Assembly: GCA_013416395.1 (NCBI GenBank)
Contig: JACCEP010000014.1
Span: 1 to 64,000, forward strand
Source: Alcaligenaceae bacterium
GTDB lineage: Bacteria > Pseudomonadota > Gammaproteobacteria > Burkholderiales > Burkholderiaceae_B
DNA length: 64,000 nucleotides
Direction: 5' to 3'
In this document: piece after piece, positions 52,485 to 61,183 of the stretch
How the letters are laid out: every line of letters starts with the position of its first letter
Numbering within the stretch: position 1 is the stretch's first letter
Notes under the pieces: generated by a model
What the model saw: only the letters and a program-made list of their open reading frames with translations
Databases searched by the model: none
What the model was told of the DNA's origin: nothing
Translations under genes and position numbers: made by a program

Positions 52485-53630
52485 GTGTTTACGGAAGAAC
52501 AAATTTATATCAGAGATCTGATACGCCGCGTCGCCAAAGAGAAAGTGGCACTTAGAGCCGATCAGATTGATAGCAGTGCAGAGTACCCGCAAGATATGTT
52601 CGACTTACTGCAAGAGTTGGGGTTGTTCACGCTTCCCTTTCCGGAACGATATGGCGGTACCAATAGCATGGTGTCCGCATGTTTGGCGATTGAAGAGCTT
52701 GGGCGTGTTTGCTACAACACGGCATATCTTCTACTTCTTCAATGGGTTCCTTTTGGAGCCATTCTTGCCGGCGGGAGCGACGAGCAGAAAGAGCGCTTCC
52801 TGCCAGACTTGGCAGCGGGACGGATACGTGGCGCAATATCAACGACCGAGCCGCAAAGCGGATCGGATGTCGCGGGTATACGGACAAAGGCCACGCGTGT
52901 CGCGGGCGGTTACCGCATTAGCGGGTCGAAAGCTTGGTGCACGAACTCCCATATTGCTGACTTCATACTGGTTGCTGCTAAGACCGAGAGTAAAGGAAAC
53001 GAGAATAGTATTGATCTCTTCATCGTCGAACGCAGAAGCGAAGGTCTGACCATTGGCCGAGCAGAGAAAAAAATGGGTGCTCGTGGTGTTCCTACATGCC
53101 CCTTGTTCCTGGATGATGTCTTCGTTCAAGATTCCAACGTGCTTGGACAAGCCGGCACAGGCTTCAAGTTGGTGATGGAAACATTTAATAAAAGCAGGCC
53201 GCTTATCGGAGCCAGGGGCATAGGCTTGGCCCAAGGAGCTATCGATCATGCCAGCGAATATATAAAAAGCCGTGTCGCATTTGGCAGGAATGTAGCCGAT
53301 TTCCAAGGCGTTCGCTGGATGGTGGCTGATATGGCGATGCAGACGGAAGCGGCAAGAAATCTGGTCTACCGAGCGGCTGCTATGACCGACGCAGGCGAGA
53401 GTGGAACAGAGTTCGCGTCAATTGCGTCGATGGCTAAGTGCTTCGCGACCGATACAGCAATGAAGGTTGCTACGGATGCTGTGCAGCTGTTCGGTGCGTC
53501 TGGCATTTCCGACGAGTACCCCATTAACCGGTATTTTCGCGACGCGAAAGTGCTGCAAATCATTGAAGGGACTAATCAGATTCAGCGGAATATTATCGCC
53601 AATCAGATTTTGGGACGGGTATCGCGTTAA
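52485..53630 (+). CDS. Acyl-CoA dehydrogenase (module B)
   Basis: This 381-residue ACAD has STTEPQSGSDVAGIRTKA in the flavin-binding middle domain, SRVAFGRNVADFQGVRWMVA, and the C-terminal IIEGTNQIQRNIIANQIL, which contains the usual catalytic-base/FAD-contact region of short-chain ACADs. GTG 52485 with GAGGA 7 bp upstream is chosen over GTG 52461, because families begin with FTEEQ. It oxidises an acyl-CoA to the enoyl-CoA. Confidence 0.85.
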   Translation: MFTEEQIYIRDLIRRVAKEKVALRADQIDSSAEYPQDMFDLLQELGLFTLPFPERYGGTNSMVSACLAIEELGRVCYNTAYLLLLQWVPFGAILAGGSDEQKERFLPDLAAGRIRGAISTTEPQSGSDVAGIRTKATRVAGGYRISGSKAWCTNSHIADFILVAAKTESKGNENSIDLFIVERRSEGLTIGRAEKKMGARGVPTCPLFLDDVFVQDSNVLGQAGTGFKLVMETFNKSRPLIGARGIGLAQGAIDHASEYIKSRVAFGRNVADFQGVRWMVADMAMQTEAARNLVYRAAAMTDAGESGTEFASIASMAKCFATDTAMKVATDAVQLFGASGISDEYPINRYFRDAKVLQIIEGTNQIQRNIIANQILGRVSR

Positions 53631-53673
53631 GCACCCACTTGCAGCTAACTGAAGTAACTATCAAGGAGTGAGT

Positions 53674-54147
53674 ATGAAAACCGTCGGACTAGGGCTTTAC
53701 TTTGAGGATCTTCCTGTAGGCACGAAGTTCAGAACCCTGGCAAGAACCATCCAGGACGCAGATATTTGTGCTTTCTGCAACGTGATTCATATGACTGAAG
53801 TCCTCTTTACTGACATGGAGTTCATGAGGAATGAGTCTGATATCAAAGGCCGACTCGCCCCAGGCGCACTGAGCTATTGTTTTGCAGAAGGACTGCTCGC
53901 GCAAGCAACGATGCAGAAAACCGGTTACGCGTTTCTTAATATGGAGTTAAACATTGAGAACCCGGCGTTTGCGGAAGATACTATTCACGTTGAATGCGAG
54001 GTGATAGAAGCGCGGCTCTCAAAGAGTCGTGCAGGTCGGGGATTGATTCGAACCCACAACAAGGTTATCAACCAAGACGGGAAAGTCATTCTGACTTATA
54101 CACCACTTCGCATGATCAAGTGTCGGAGCGACGGGGGAGTCAAATAG
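53674..54147 (+). CDS. MaoC-family acyl-CoA hydratase/dehydratase
   Basis: This 157-residue single hot-dog protein begins LYFEDLPVGTKFRTLARTIQ and has a GRLAPGALSYCFAEGLLAQA block. It resembles MaoC-like enoyl/mesaconyl-type hydratases. The classical Asp and His pair is only partly recognisable (DADICAFCNVIHMTE), so activity is not certain. AAGGAG before the start favours ATG 53674. Its stop overlaps the CoA-transferase start by one base. Confidence 0.75.
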   Translation: MKTVGLGLYFEDLPVGTKFRTLARTIQDADICAFCNVIHMTEVLFTDMEFMRNESDIKGRLAPGALSYCFAEGLLAQATMQKTGYAFLNMELNIENPAFAEDTIHVECEVIEARLSKSRAGRGLIRTHNKVINQDGKVILTYTPLRMIKCRSDGGVK

Positions 54148-55361
54148 TGGACCACCTGAATTCTGAAGGCCCTGGCGGGCCGCTTTCCGGTATTCGAGTT
54201 CTTGACCTTACGATTAATGTGCTCGGACCAGTTGCTACGCAGCTCTTAGGAGACATGGGGGCCGATGTCATTAAGATAGAACCGCCGCAAGGGGATCCGA
54301 TGCGAGAGAGCGGCCAGGGAAGGAATCCTGGAATGTCAGCTTTTTTCCTGAACATGAATCGGAATAAGCGAAGTGTAGTTCTTGATCTTAAAGACCATGA
54401 CGGGCGAGAGGCACTGCTAAGGTTAATAGCAGGGGCTGATGTCCTTGTTCATGCGATGCGGCCTCGTGCCGCAGAGCGGTTGGGCATTGATTACGATTCT
54501 CTCAAGGCGGAGAACCCGCGTCTTATTCATGCGTCTGCTCCCGGATATGACCCAGACGGACCCTTTCGAGATAGGCCTGCTTACGATGATGTTATTCAGG
54601 GTGAAAGTGGTCTGGCCGACATGGTTCGACTCGCAACTGGAACCCCCGGCTATCTGCCTACCGTTAGCGTAGATAAAACCTGCGGAGTGTACCTAGCTAT
54701 GGCAATCAGTATGACCTTGTACAACCGTGAACGCACGGGAAAGGGCCAGCAGGTACAGATTCCGATGCTTGAGTCGATGCTGTCGTTCAACCTTATCGAA
54801 CACCTGTGCTCCGGCACCTTTGATGATGCGGGGGGAATAGGCTATGCGCGGGCGTTATCGACGCATCGAAAACCCTACAAGACCAAAGATGGCTACATAT
54901 GTTTACTAGCCGTCAATGATGACCAGTGGAAGCGTTTATTGATCGCGCTTAAGCGCGCGGATGTCATTAACGAGCCGAAATACTCGACGATTACCGAGCG
55001 CACTCGAAACATCAATGATTTGTACGCGACTGTGGCAGAGGCGGTTGAGCAATTCTCTTCCGCTCATTTACATCAGGCGTTGACAGAGGCCGATATTCCT
55101 CATGGCCCTATGAATCGCCTAGTTGAGCTCCTCGATAATGAATACCTCCAACAAACTGGTTTCTTCAGGCGATATGAGCACCCTAGCGAAGGCCTTGTCG
55201 TCACTACGGAAATACCGCAGAGATTTTCTGGGACACCCGCTCGTATCCGGCTCGCGCCTCCTCGGCTCGGGGAACACACAGAACAGGTTCTACGCGAGGT
55301 TGGATGCTCTGCGGCGGTCATAGCGAAGATCATGGGGCCGTGTTCTAAAGCACAGCACTGA
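54147..55361 (+). CDS. CaiB/BaiF-family CoA-transferase
   Basis: This 404-residue class III CoA-transferase has GIRVLDLTINVLGPVATQLL, VIKIEPPQGDPMR, MNRNKRSVVLDLK, the RPAYDDVIQGESGL region and the Asp in SVDKTCG that is the likely acyl-anhydride residue. GTG 54147 overlaps the previous TAG by one base, and GGGGGAG lies upstream; the longer frame to 53994 is inside the MaoC gene. It probably activates the pathway acid at the expense of another CoA ester. Confidence 0.84.
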   Translation: MDHLNSEGPGGPLSGIRVLDLTINVLGPVATQLLGDMGADVIKIEPPQGDPMRESGQGRNPGMSAFFLNMNRNKRSVVLDLKDHDGREALLRLIAGADVLVHAMRPRAAERLGIDYDSLKAENPRLIHASAPGYDPDGPFRDRPAYDDVIQGESGLADMVRLATGTPGYLPTVSVDKTCGVYLAMAISMTLYNRERTGKGQQVQIPMLESMLSFNLIEHLCSGTFDDAGGIGYARALSTHRKPYKTKDGYICLLAVNDDQWKRLLIALKRADVINEPKYSTITERTRNINDLYATVAEAVEQFSSAHLHQALTEADIPHGPMNRLVELLDNEYLQQTGFFRRYEHPSEGLVVTTEIPQRFSGTPARIRLAPPRLGEHTEQVLREVGCSAAVIAKIMGPCSKAQH

Positions 55362-55393
55362 ATTTATATTTATGAAGAGGGTAGGAGGCTGAC

Positions 55394-56161
55394 ATGCAAG
55401 GGCTTAAAGGAAAAACCGTAATCATCACCGGCGGAGCTGGTGGCATAGGGGCTGCATTGTGCCGGCGATTCTCGCAGTACGGCGCCAAAGTGGCCATATT
55501 TGATCTTAATGGCGAAGCTGCGAGTGCGCTGGCAAGCGAGCTTGGTCAATCAGGAGGAGAGTCGGCTGCCTATGCGGTTGACATCACTGATAGTTCAGCC
55601 GTTCAACTTGCAGTAGATAAAGTAAGTAAGGAGCTGGGGTCGGTTGATGTGTTAGTCAATAATGCGGGCTGGGATTACGGCGCGCGCTTTATCGATACAG
55701 AACCCGATATTTGGCAGAAAATCATCGCGATCAATCTGGTAGGGCCCTTAAATATGCATCGCTCAGTTCTTAAGATCATGATTGAGCGGGGCAACGGTCG
55801 AATCGTCAATATTGCTTCTGATGCCGGTCGGGTGGGTTCTTCCGGCGAGGCGGTGTACTCCGCGTGTAAGGGGGGGGTTATCTCCTTTTCCAAGACTATC
55901 GCTCGAGAGGTCGCTCGTCAGAAGATCAATGTAAACGTTGTCTGTCCAGGACCGACGGATACGCCGCTTTTCCGCGATTTTGCTGGCGAAGGCGAAAACG
56001 GGGAGAAACTTAAGAACGCTTTGACTCGAGCGATTCCATTCGGGCGGCTGGGGCAGCCTGAGGACTTGGCAGGAGCCGTCTGTTTTCTTGCCAGCGATGA
56101 TGCCGCTTTCATTACGGGTCAGGTTCTCAGTGTTTCAGGTGGTTTAACTATGGCGGGGTAG
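55394..56161 (+). CDS. SDR closely resembling BadH (2-hydroxycyclohexanecarboxyl-CoA dehydrogenase)
   Basis: This 255-residue SDR has VIITGGAGGIGAALCRRF, LVNNAGWD, IVNIASDAGRVGSSGEAVYS, ACKGG and the ending FITGQVLSVSGGLTMAG. These blocks are unusually close to BadH of Rhodopseudomonas palustris, which oxidises 2-hydroxycyclohexanecarboxyl-CoA to the 2-oxo compound. This is the strongest single hint for an alicyclic substrate. GAGG lies just upstream. The comparison is from memory of the family. Confidence 0.8.
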   Translation: MQGLKGKTVIITGGAGGIGAALCRRFSQYGAKVAIFDLNGEAASALASELGQSGGESAAYAVDITDSSAVQLAVDKVSKELGSVDVLVNNAGWDYGARFIDTEPDIWQKIIAINLVGPLNMHRSVLKIMIERGNGRIVNIASDAGRVGSSGEAVYSACKGGVISFSKTIAREVARQKINVNVVCPGPTDTPLFRDFAGEGENGEKLKNALTRAIPFGRLGQPEDLAGAVCFLASDDAAFITGQVLSVSGGLTMAG

Positions 56162-56168
56162 ACAAAAG

Positions 56169-56966
56169 ATGGTTGCCAAGTCTTTGCTGAATATTGGTTG
56201 TGAAGGTCGGGTTGGGGTTATTGAGTTGGCCAGACCCGAAAAGTTCAATTGCCTTTCAATAGATCTGTTCAAAGAGCTCGGGTCTGCTCTCGATGTTTTT
56301 GAACAATCGGATGACATTGCCGCTTTAGTGATTTGTGGACAGGGGAAGAATTTTTGTACGGGTGCGCAGTTGGATGAAGTCGAGCTGATCCGAGCAGATG
56401 AGTCTCGTCTAAGGGAGTTCATGGAGCTTGGGCACCATGTCTTGGATCGTCTCGAGAACAGCCGACTTCCAGTGTTTGCCGCGATTGAGGGGCTGTGTCT
56501 TGCCGGCGGGCTGGAGCTCATGCTGGCTTGCGATATTGCCTTCGCGGGGCGGTCAGCGCGGCTCGGGGATCAGCATGGCCAGTTTGGTTTGGTACCAGGA
56601 TGGGGTGGAAGTCAGCGTCTTCCAAAGGTGGTGGGTCAACGCCGGGCTTTGGATTTGTTTTTAAGTGTGCGATGGCTTGATTCAAAGGATGCGCTGGAGT
56701 GGGGACTGCTGAATTATGTTGTTGATGATGGAGGCGCGAGGGCAGCCGCGCTGGCATATGCACAGAAGATAGGAACACGAAGCGCCGCTGGAATGGCGCT
56801 CATGAAGCAACTTGCGCGCTTCGCGGATCGGAATGCGGTGAGCGTCGGAAAGAAGGCGGAGATTGACATTGCTGTCTCAGTATTGATGTCCGCTGATGTG
56901 ACAGAAGGATTAGCAGCTTTTAAAGAGAAACGAAAACCAAACTTCGGCCAAGATGTCACGAAGTGA
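56169..56966 (+). CDS. Enoyl-CoA hydratase (crotonase family)
   Basis: This 265-residue crotonase keeps the first catalytic glutamate (AGGLELMLACD), has GKNFCTGAQLDEVE for the oxyanion hole, and has HGQFGLVPGWGGSQRLP, where the second glutamate is replaced by His. Many functional hydratases of this branch have the same pattern. It starts 7 bp after the BadH-like gene, so they are probably translated from one mRNA. It would hydrate the unsaturated CoA ester made by the ACAD. Confidence 0.84.
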   Translation: MVAKSLLNIGCEGRVGVIELARPEKFNCLSIDLFKELGSALDVFEQSDDIAALVICGQGKNFCTGAQLDEVELIRADESRLREFMELGHHVLDRLENSRLPVFAAIEGLCLAGGLELMLACDIAFAGRSARLGDQHGQFGLVPGWGGSQRLPKVVGQRRALDLFLSVRWLDSKDALEWGLLNYVVDDGGARAAALAYAQKIGTRSAAGMALMKQLARFADRNAVSVGKKAEIDIAVSVLMSADVTEGLAAFKEKRKPNFGQDVTK

Positions 56967-57004
56967 ATCTTTAGTCTTGGACTCAGAAAGAACGGGAGAA
57001 AATC

Positions 57005-57982
57005 ATGATAAATTTTTCTAAAGTAATTCCTATTTGTTTGCTTGCCATGGCGGTCGGTGTTGGACAGAAGGCGTCCGCTCAAGGTACATATCCACAAAAG
57101 CCAATAAAGGTTGTGATCGGGTTCAGCGCTGGCGGTGGAACGGATGCTGTTTTGCGTATATTAGCAAGCGGAATGGCGAAAAATCTCAAGGTTCCAGTCG
57201 TTGTGGAGAACCGTCCTGGAGCCAATGGCAACATTGCGAATCAGGATGTAGCTCATGCGCAATGTGATGGCTATACGTTGGTCTACAACACATCTTCAAT
57301 GGTTCTGAGTCCGTATCAGTATAAAGATCTGGCGTACGATTTTCGAAAGGATCTCAAGCCAATCGTTTTGGCAAATAATTTTCCCTTGCTTCTCGCTGCG
57401 AAGCTTGATCTCCCGGTACAAAACGTGCAAGAGCTTGCGCAGTACCTCCGTGATCACCCCGGATCAGTTAACTATGCATCGGCCGGCCTGGGAAACATCA
57501 CACACTTAGGAATGATTCAGCTGCTTGAGAAGATTGGTGCCCAAGCCTCTCACGTCCCCTATCGCGGCGAAGCCCCAGCTATGACTGATTTGATGGGGGG
57601 GCACGTTGATATCTATATGGGAACCTCAGCGGGGATGCTGCCTTTGGTAAACGATAAGCGGGTAAAAGGTATGGCAGTTACCAGTCGATCAAGGATGTCT
57701 CAAGCCCCAAGTCTGCCAACGCTTGCTGAGACTCTGATGCCCGGTACCGAGATCGGGGCCTGGTCTGGATTCATGGCGCCAGCTTGCATTTCTGAAAAAA
57801 TCCTAGCGAAGTTGAACAAGGCTATCAACGAAGTACTGGAAGATCCAGAAATTCGTGCGAATTTAACTGCCCAGGGTGCCGAACCGCGTGGTTCCACTGT
57901 GCAAGAGTATGCAGACTTTATCCAGTCCGAGTACGAGCGATGGGGTAAAGCTTTCAAAGCGGCAGGCATCAAACCTGAGTGA
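57005..57982 (+). CDS. Bug/TctC-family extracytoplasmic solute receptor (second copy)
   Basis: This 325-residue exported receptor has a signal peptide cut after ASA (about residue 25) and the family blocks YPQKPIKVVIGFSAGGGTDA, VVVENRPGANGN and SAGLGNITHLGMIQLLE. It resembles the receptor at 47914 and, like it, has no TctA/TctB partner nearby. It sits inside the catabolic operon, so it probably binds the same or a related acid. GGGAG precedes the ATG. Confidence 0.87.
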   Translation: MINFSKVIPICLLAMAVGVGQKASAQGTYPQKPIKVVIGFSAGGGTDAVLRILASGMAKNLKVPVVVENRPGANGNIANQDVAHAQCDGYTLVYNTSSMVLSPYQYKDLAYDFRKDLKPIVLANNFPLLLAAKLDLPVQNVQELAQYLRDHPGSVNYASAGLGNITHLGMIQLLEKIGAQASHVPYRGEAPAMTDLMGGHVDIYMGTSAGMLPLVNDKRVKGMAVTSRSRMSQAPSLPTLAETLMPGTEIGAWSGFMAPACISEKILAKLNKAINEVLEDPEIRANLTAQGAEPRGSTVQEYADFIQSEYERWGKAFKAAGIKPE

Positions 57983-58108
57983 TCGATTTGCGAACAGCCC
58001 GACGCGGTGTATTGAGTCGGGTTGGCTAGCTTCTAGATAACTATTTCTTTCGCGAGTCGCGTCTGTGGTATTCGTGATACGCCTGCGAGTCAATTCGAGG
58101 TAGATAAT

Positions 58109-59254
58109 ATGGCAGGGCCCTTAGCCGGATTTAAAATTATTGAGTTTGCAGGTATTGGGCCAGGTCCCATGTGTGCGATGCTGCTTGCCGACCTTGGTGC
58201 GACCGTTCTGAGGATTGATCGGAAACAGCCAGCGAACCTCGGAATTCCAAGGCCACTAAAGTACAACACCCTTTTGCGGAATAGGTACTCGATCGCTTTA
58301 GATCTCAAAAATGAGAAAGCAACGGCGCTGGCTCTCGAGATGGCTGGGCAGGCAGACGCGGTGTTGGAAGGATTTCGGCCAGGAACCATGGAGCGTCTGG
58401 GACTCGGGCCGGATGATTGTATGGCCATCAACTCGAAGTTGGTCTATGGGCGAGTGACAGGATGGGGACAAGACGGTCCACTATCTGCTTATGCCGGCCA
58501 TGATGTTAATTATTTAGCGCTTACTGGCGTACTGGATGCGATCGGACGATCTGGTCAGCCCCCCTCTATTCCGTTGAATATTATTGGCGACTATGCAGGT
58601 GGTTCTCTTTATTTGGCAGTAGGGATGCTGGCTGCCCTGCTTCATGCACATCAAACCGGTCAGGGACAAGTCGTGGACGCGGCAATTGTCGACGGAGCAG
58701 CACACCTTTCGTCCACATTTTTTGGGTTGATTGCTGGCGGGATTTGGCAGCATGAGCGAGGTACGAATATCTTGGATGGCGGAGCCCCTTTCTATGACTG
58801 CTATGTTTGTAGCGATGGCAAGTACGTCAGCGTGGGACCGGTTGAATCGAAGTTCTATGATGTCCTATTGTCTGCGCTTGAAATTAATCCGTCCTCTTTC
58901 GGTCCACATAGCGATCGCGAATCATGGCCTGCGATAAAGGAAGCGTTAGCTACTCGTTTTCGGGAAAAGAGTCGCGACGACTGGGTAGCGTTGCTTGAGC
59001 AATCAGATGCATGCGCGGCAGGAGTGCTCAGCTTTGCGGAAGCGCCAGAGCACCCCCATTTAAAGGCTCGGAAAACGTATGTCGAAATCGATGGGATCGT
59101 ACAACCTGCGCCAGCACCAAGATTTTCTCTTACGCGACCGGAGCGACCTCGCCCTCCCCAAGGCACAAGCTCAGCTTTGAATCAGGAGGCGTTGGCTGCG
59201 TGGCTTACGCCGGACCGGATAGCCGAGCTTCGAGCAAGTGGTGTTTTAGACTGA
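58109..59254 (+). CDS. Alpha-methylacyl-CoA racemase-like CaiB-family protein
   Basis: This 381-residue protein matches AMACR-type members: GFKIIEFAGIGPGPMCAMLL at the start, and the His and Asp of the racemase pair in AYAGHDVNYLALTG and IIGDYAGGSLYLAVGML. True CoA-transferases lack this His arrangement. AMACRs switch the configuration at the carbon next to the thioester, so a 2-methyl-branched or alicyclic substrate is implied. The start is preceded by CGAGGTAG. Confidence 0.85.
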   Translation: MAGPLAGFKIIEFAGIGPGPMCAMLLADLGATVLRIDRKQPANLGIPRPLKYNTLLRNRYSIALDLKNEKATALALEMAGQADAVLEGFRPGTMERLGLGPDDCMAINSKLVYGRVTGWGQDGPLSAYAGHDVNYLALTGVLDAIGRSGQPPSIPLNIIGDYAGGSLYLAVGMLAALLHAHQTGQGQVVDAAIVDGAAHLSSTFFGLIAGGIWQHERGTNILDGGAPFYDCYVCSDGKYVSVGPVESKFYDVLLSALEINPSSFGPHSDRESWPAIKEALATRFREKSRDDWVALLEQSDACAAGVLSFAEAPEHPHLKARKTYVEIDGIVQPAPAPRFSLTRPERPRPPQGTSSALNQEALAAWLTPDRIAELRASGVLD

Positions 59255-59347
59255 TCGATTTTTTACATATAGTTTCTCGCCGGTCAGCTGACCTTGCACA
59301 GGAGGTGCGGGGCCTGAGAGGGCCGACTAATTTTTAAGGTAGACACA

Positions 59348-60157
59348 ATGACTAATCGTTATGACCGTTATCAGCGACTCTCCTTTGACAGGCCGCACCC
59401 ACGCGTATTGCGGATCACCATACGATCTCCGTTGAAAATGGGAGCAATGGATTCGATTTTGCATCGTGAAGTATCGGAAATATGGCATGACGTAGACACG
59501 GATGAGAGCGTGTCTGCGGTGATTATTACAGGGGAAGGAAAGACGTTTTCAGCGGGCGGCGATTTGAATCATGAACGTAAGGTGTGCGACGACTATCGCC
59601 TGCGAATGGAAGTGATGGCTGAGGCCCGCAAGTTAGTGACTGGTATGCTCGATTGCCGTAAGCCCATCGTCAGCGCGGCACGTGGGTGGGCCGTGGGAGC
59701 TGGGTTGGCTTGCGTGATCTTGGCTGATGTTTCAATCGCTGCAAAGGATGCGAAGTTCTCAGACGGTCATCTCAAAATCGGCGTTGCTGCAGGTGATCAC
59801 GCCACAATTATCTGGCCCCTGCTTTGTGGAATGGCAAAAGCGAAATACTTTCTTATGACCGCAGAGGCCTTTACCGGTGAAGAAGCAGAGCGGATGAACT
59901 TAATATCATTGGCAGTTCCCGATGAAGAGGTGGAAGAGCGTGCAGTGGCAGTTGCAACTCGCCTGGCTGAGTCAGCCCCAGCGGCAGTTCGTTGGACAAA
60001 GTTGATGTTGAACCATTGGACAAAGGCAGCTTTACCCATTTTTGACGCGTCTTTGGCACTGGAGTTTATTGGTTTCGGCGGTCCGGAAGGAAAGGAGGGA
60101 ATCGATGCGTTCTTGCAAAAGCGTGAGCCACAGTTCGATCAGGATAACGTTGCTTGA
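59348..60157 (+). CDS. Crotonase-fold protein, paralogue of the module A enzyme
   Basis: This 269-residue crotonase has GEGKTFSAGGDLNHERK and RGWAVGAGLACVILADV. The first catalytic glutamate is missing and the second position reads GHLKIGVAAGD, followed by HATIIWPLLCG. The same GDxxxIIWPLL region occurs in the protein at 35932, so the two modules carry paralogues. The reaction may differ from hydration. It follows the AMACR-like gene by 93 bp. Confidence 0.82.
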   Translation: MTNRYDRYQRLSFDRPHPRVLRITIRSPLKMGAMDSILHREVSEIWHDVDTDESVSAVIITGEGKTFSAGGDLNHERKVCDDYRLRMEVMAEARKLVTGMLDCRKPIVSAARGWAVGAGLACVILADVSIAAKDAKFSDGHLKIGVAAGDHATIIWPLLCGMAKAKYFLMTAEAFTGEEAERMNLISLAVPDEEVEERAVAVATRLAESAPAAVRWTKLMLNHWTKAALPIFDASLALEFIGFGGPEGKEGIDAFLQKREPQFDQDNVA

Positions 60158-60277
60158 TTATCAGGTTGTACTTGCAAGAGGCTACTGCACGTTTGGTTCC
60201 TTAAGCGTTCGATTTCCAGTAACATCGCTTTGGTTTGACTATGGTCGAGCCAGAGCGGTTTTAATTTCCTGATAATA

Positions 60278-61114
60278 ATGAATGGACTTATGACAGTAAA
60301 AGAGCAGGGCGCTCAGCGTGCGGCAGGAGCGGGCCGTGAGCCTGGAGGGGGGCCTCGCTCTCTTACACGAATATTAGGAATTTTCGGTATCTTGTCGAAG
60401 TCTAGTGACGGTTTGTCCTTGACGGATTTGAGTCTGGAGTTGGAGTCACCGAAAAGCAGCCTTTTGAATCTGCTTCGCCCACTTGTGACTGATGGGTACT
60501 TGGTAAATGATGGTGGTTGCTACAGGCTTGGCCCGTCGATATACCGTCTTTCCGCACACATACTCGCAAGTTGGGATTTTCCCCGTTTAATTCGTCCGTT
60601 CATGGAGGAGCTGGCAGGGAGATCTGGTGAGTCTGTCTTGCTGAGTGTCCTCAATCGTGACGCTGAGGTCGCAACTTACGTTGAAATCATACCCAGCCCT
60701 CATCCTGTTCGTTATCAAATCCCGGTGGGGACGACTCGGCCGTTGTACGCGAGTTCGGCGGGCAGGCTGTTACTGGCGTATGCGGACAAAGCATGGCGCG
60801 ACTCCTATCTGAAATCAGTGACATTCAAGTCCAAGACTGCTGTCCCCATGAACCGGGCATGGCTGAGGCAAGATGTTGAGCAAATCCGGATCGCGGGAGC
60901 GGCATCTTCTATCGATGTTTATACGATTGGGCTCGCTGCGGTTACAGCGCCGGTATTTGAAGTGGACGGACATTGTGTAGCAGCGCTCACGTTGGCAGGA
61001 CCGACGGAACGATTCCGTCATGAACTGGAGAGTAAGAAGGCGATGCTACTGGATGTCGCTGCGAGGGCCTCTGGAATTGTCATAGCAAAGGGTGGGGAAG
61101 GCGGTTTTTATTAG
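60278..61114 (+). CDS. IclR-family transcriptional regulator (module B)
   Basis: This 278-residue protein has an IclR winged helix (TRILGIFGILSKSSDGLSLT, then SSLLNLLRPLVTDGYLV) and the effector domain (TTRPLYASSAGRLLLAY, later VTAPVFEVDGHCVAALTLAG). It is transcribed in the same direction as module B and lies between the crotonase and the FadH-type reductase. It probably controls module B independently of the module A IclR. Confidence 0.83.
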   Translation: MNGLMTVKEQGAQRAAGAGREPGGGPRSLTRILGIFGILSKSSDGLSLTDLSLELESPKSSLLNLLRPLVTDGYLVNDGGCYRLGPSIYRLSAHILASWDFPRLIRPFMEELAGRSGESVLLSVLNRDAEVATYVEIIPSPHPVRYQIPVGTTRPLYASSAGRLLLAYADKAWRDSYLKSVTFKSKTAVPMNRAWLRQDVEQIRIAGAASSIDVYTIGLAAVTAPVFEVDGHCVAALTLAGPTERFRHELESKKAMLLDVAARASGIVIAKGGEGGFY

Positions 61115-61183
61115 TGGGCGGTACATGCTGAGACTGTCCACCCTTGTTGTCGAGGTCGGGTCATTTACCTGTGGGGATAAATC

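Noticed and set aside
54045-54055. GATTCGAACCC, resembling a tRNA T-loop read on the minus strand
   Set aside because: No acceptor, D or anticodon stems fit around it, and it lies within the coding sequence of the MaoC-like gene.
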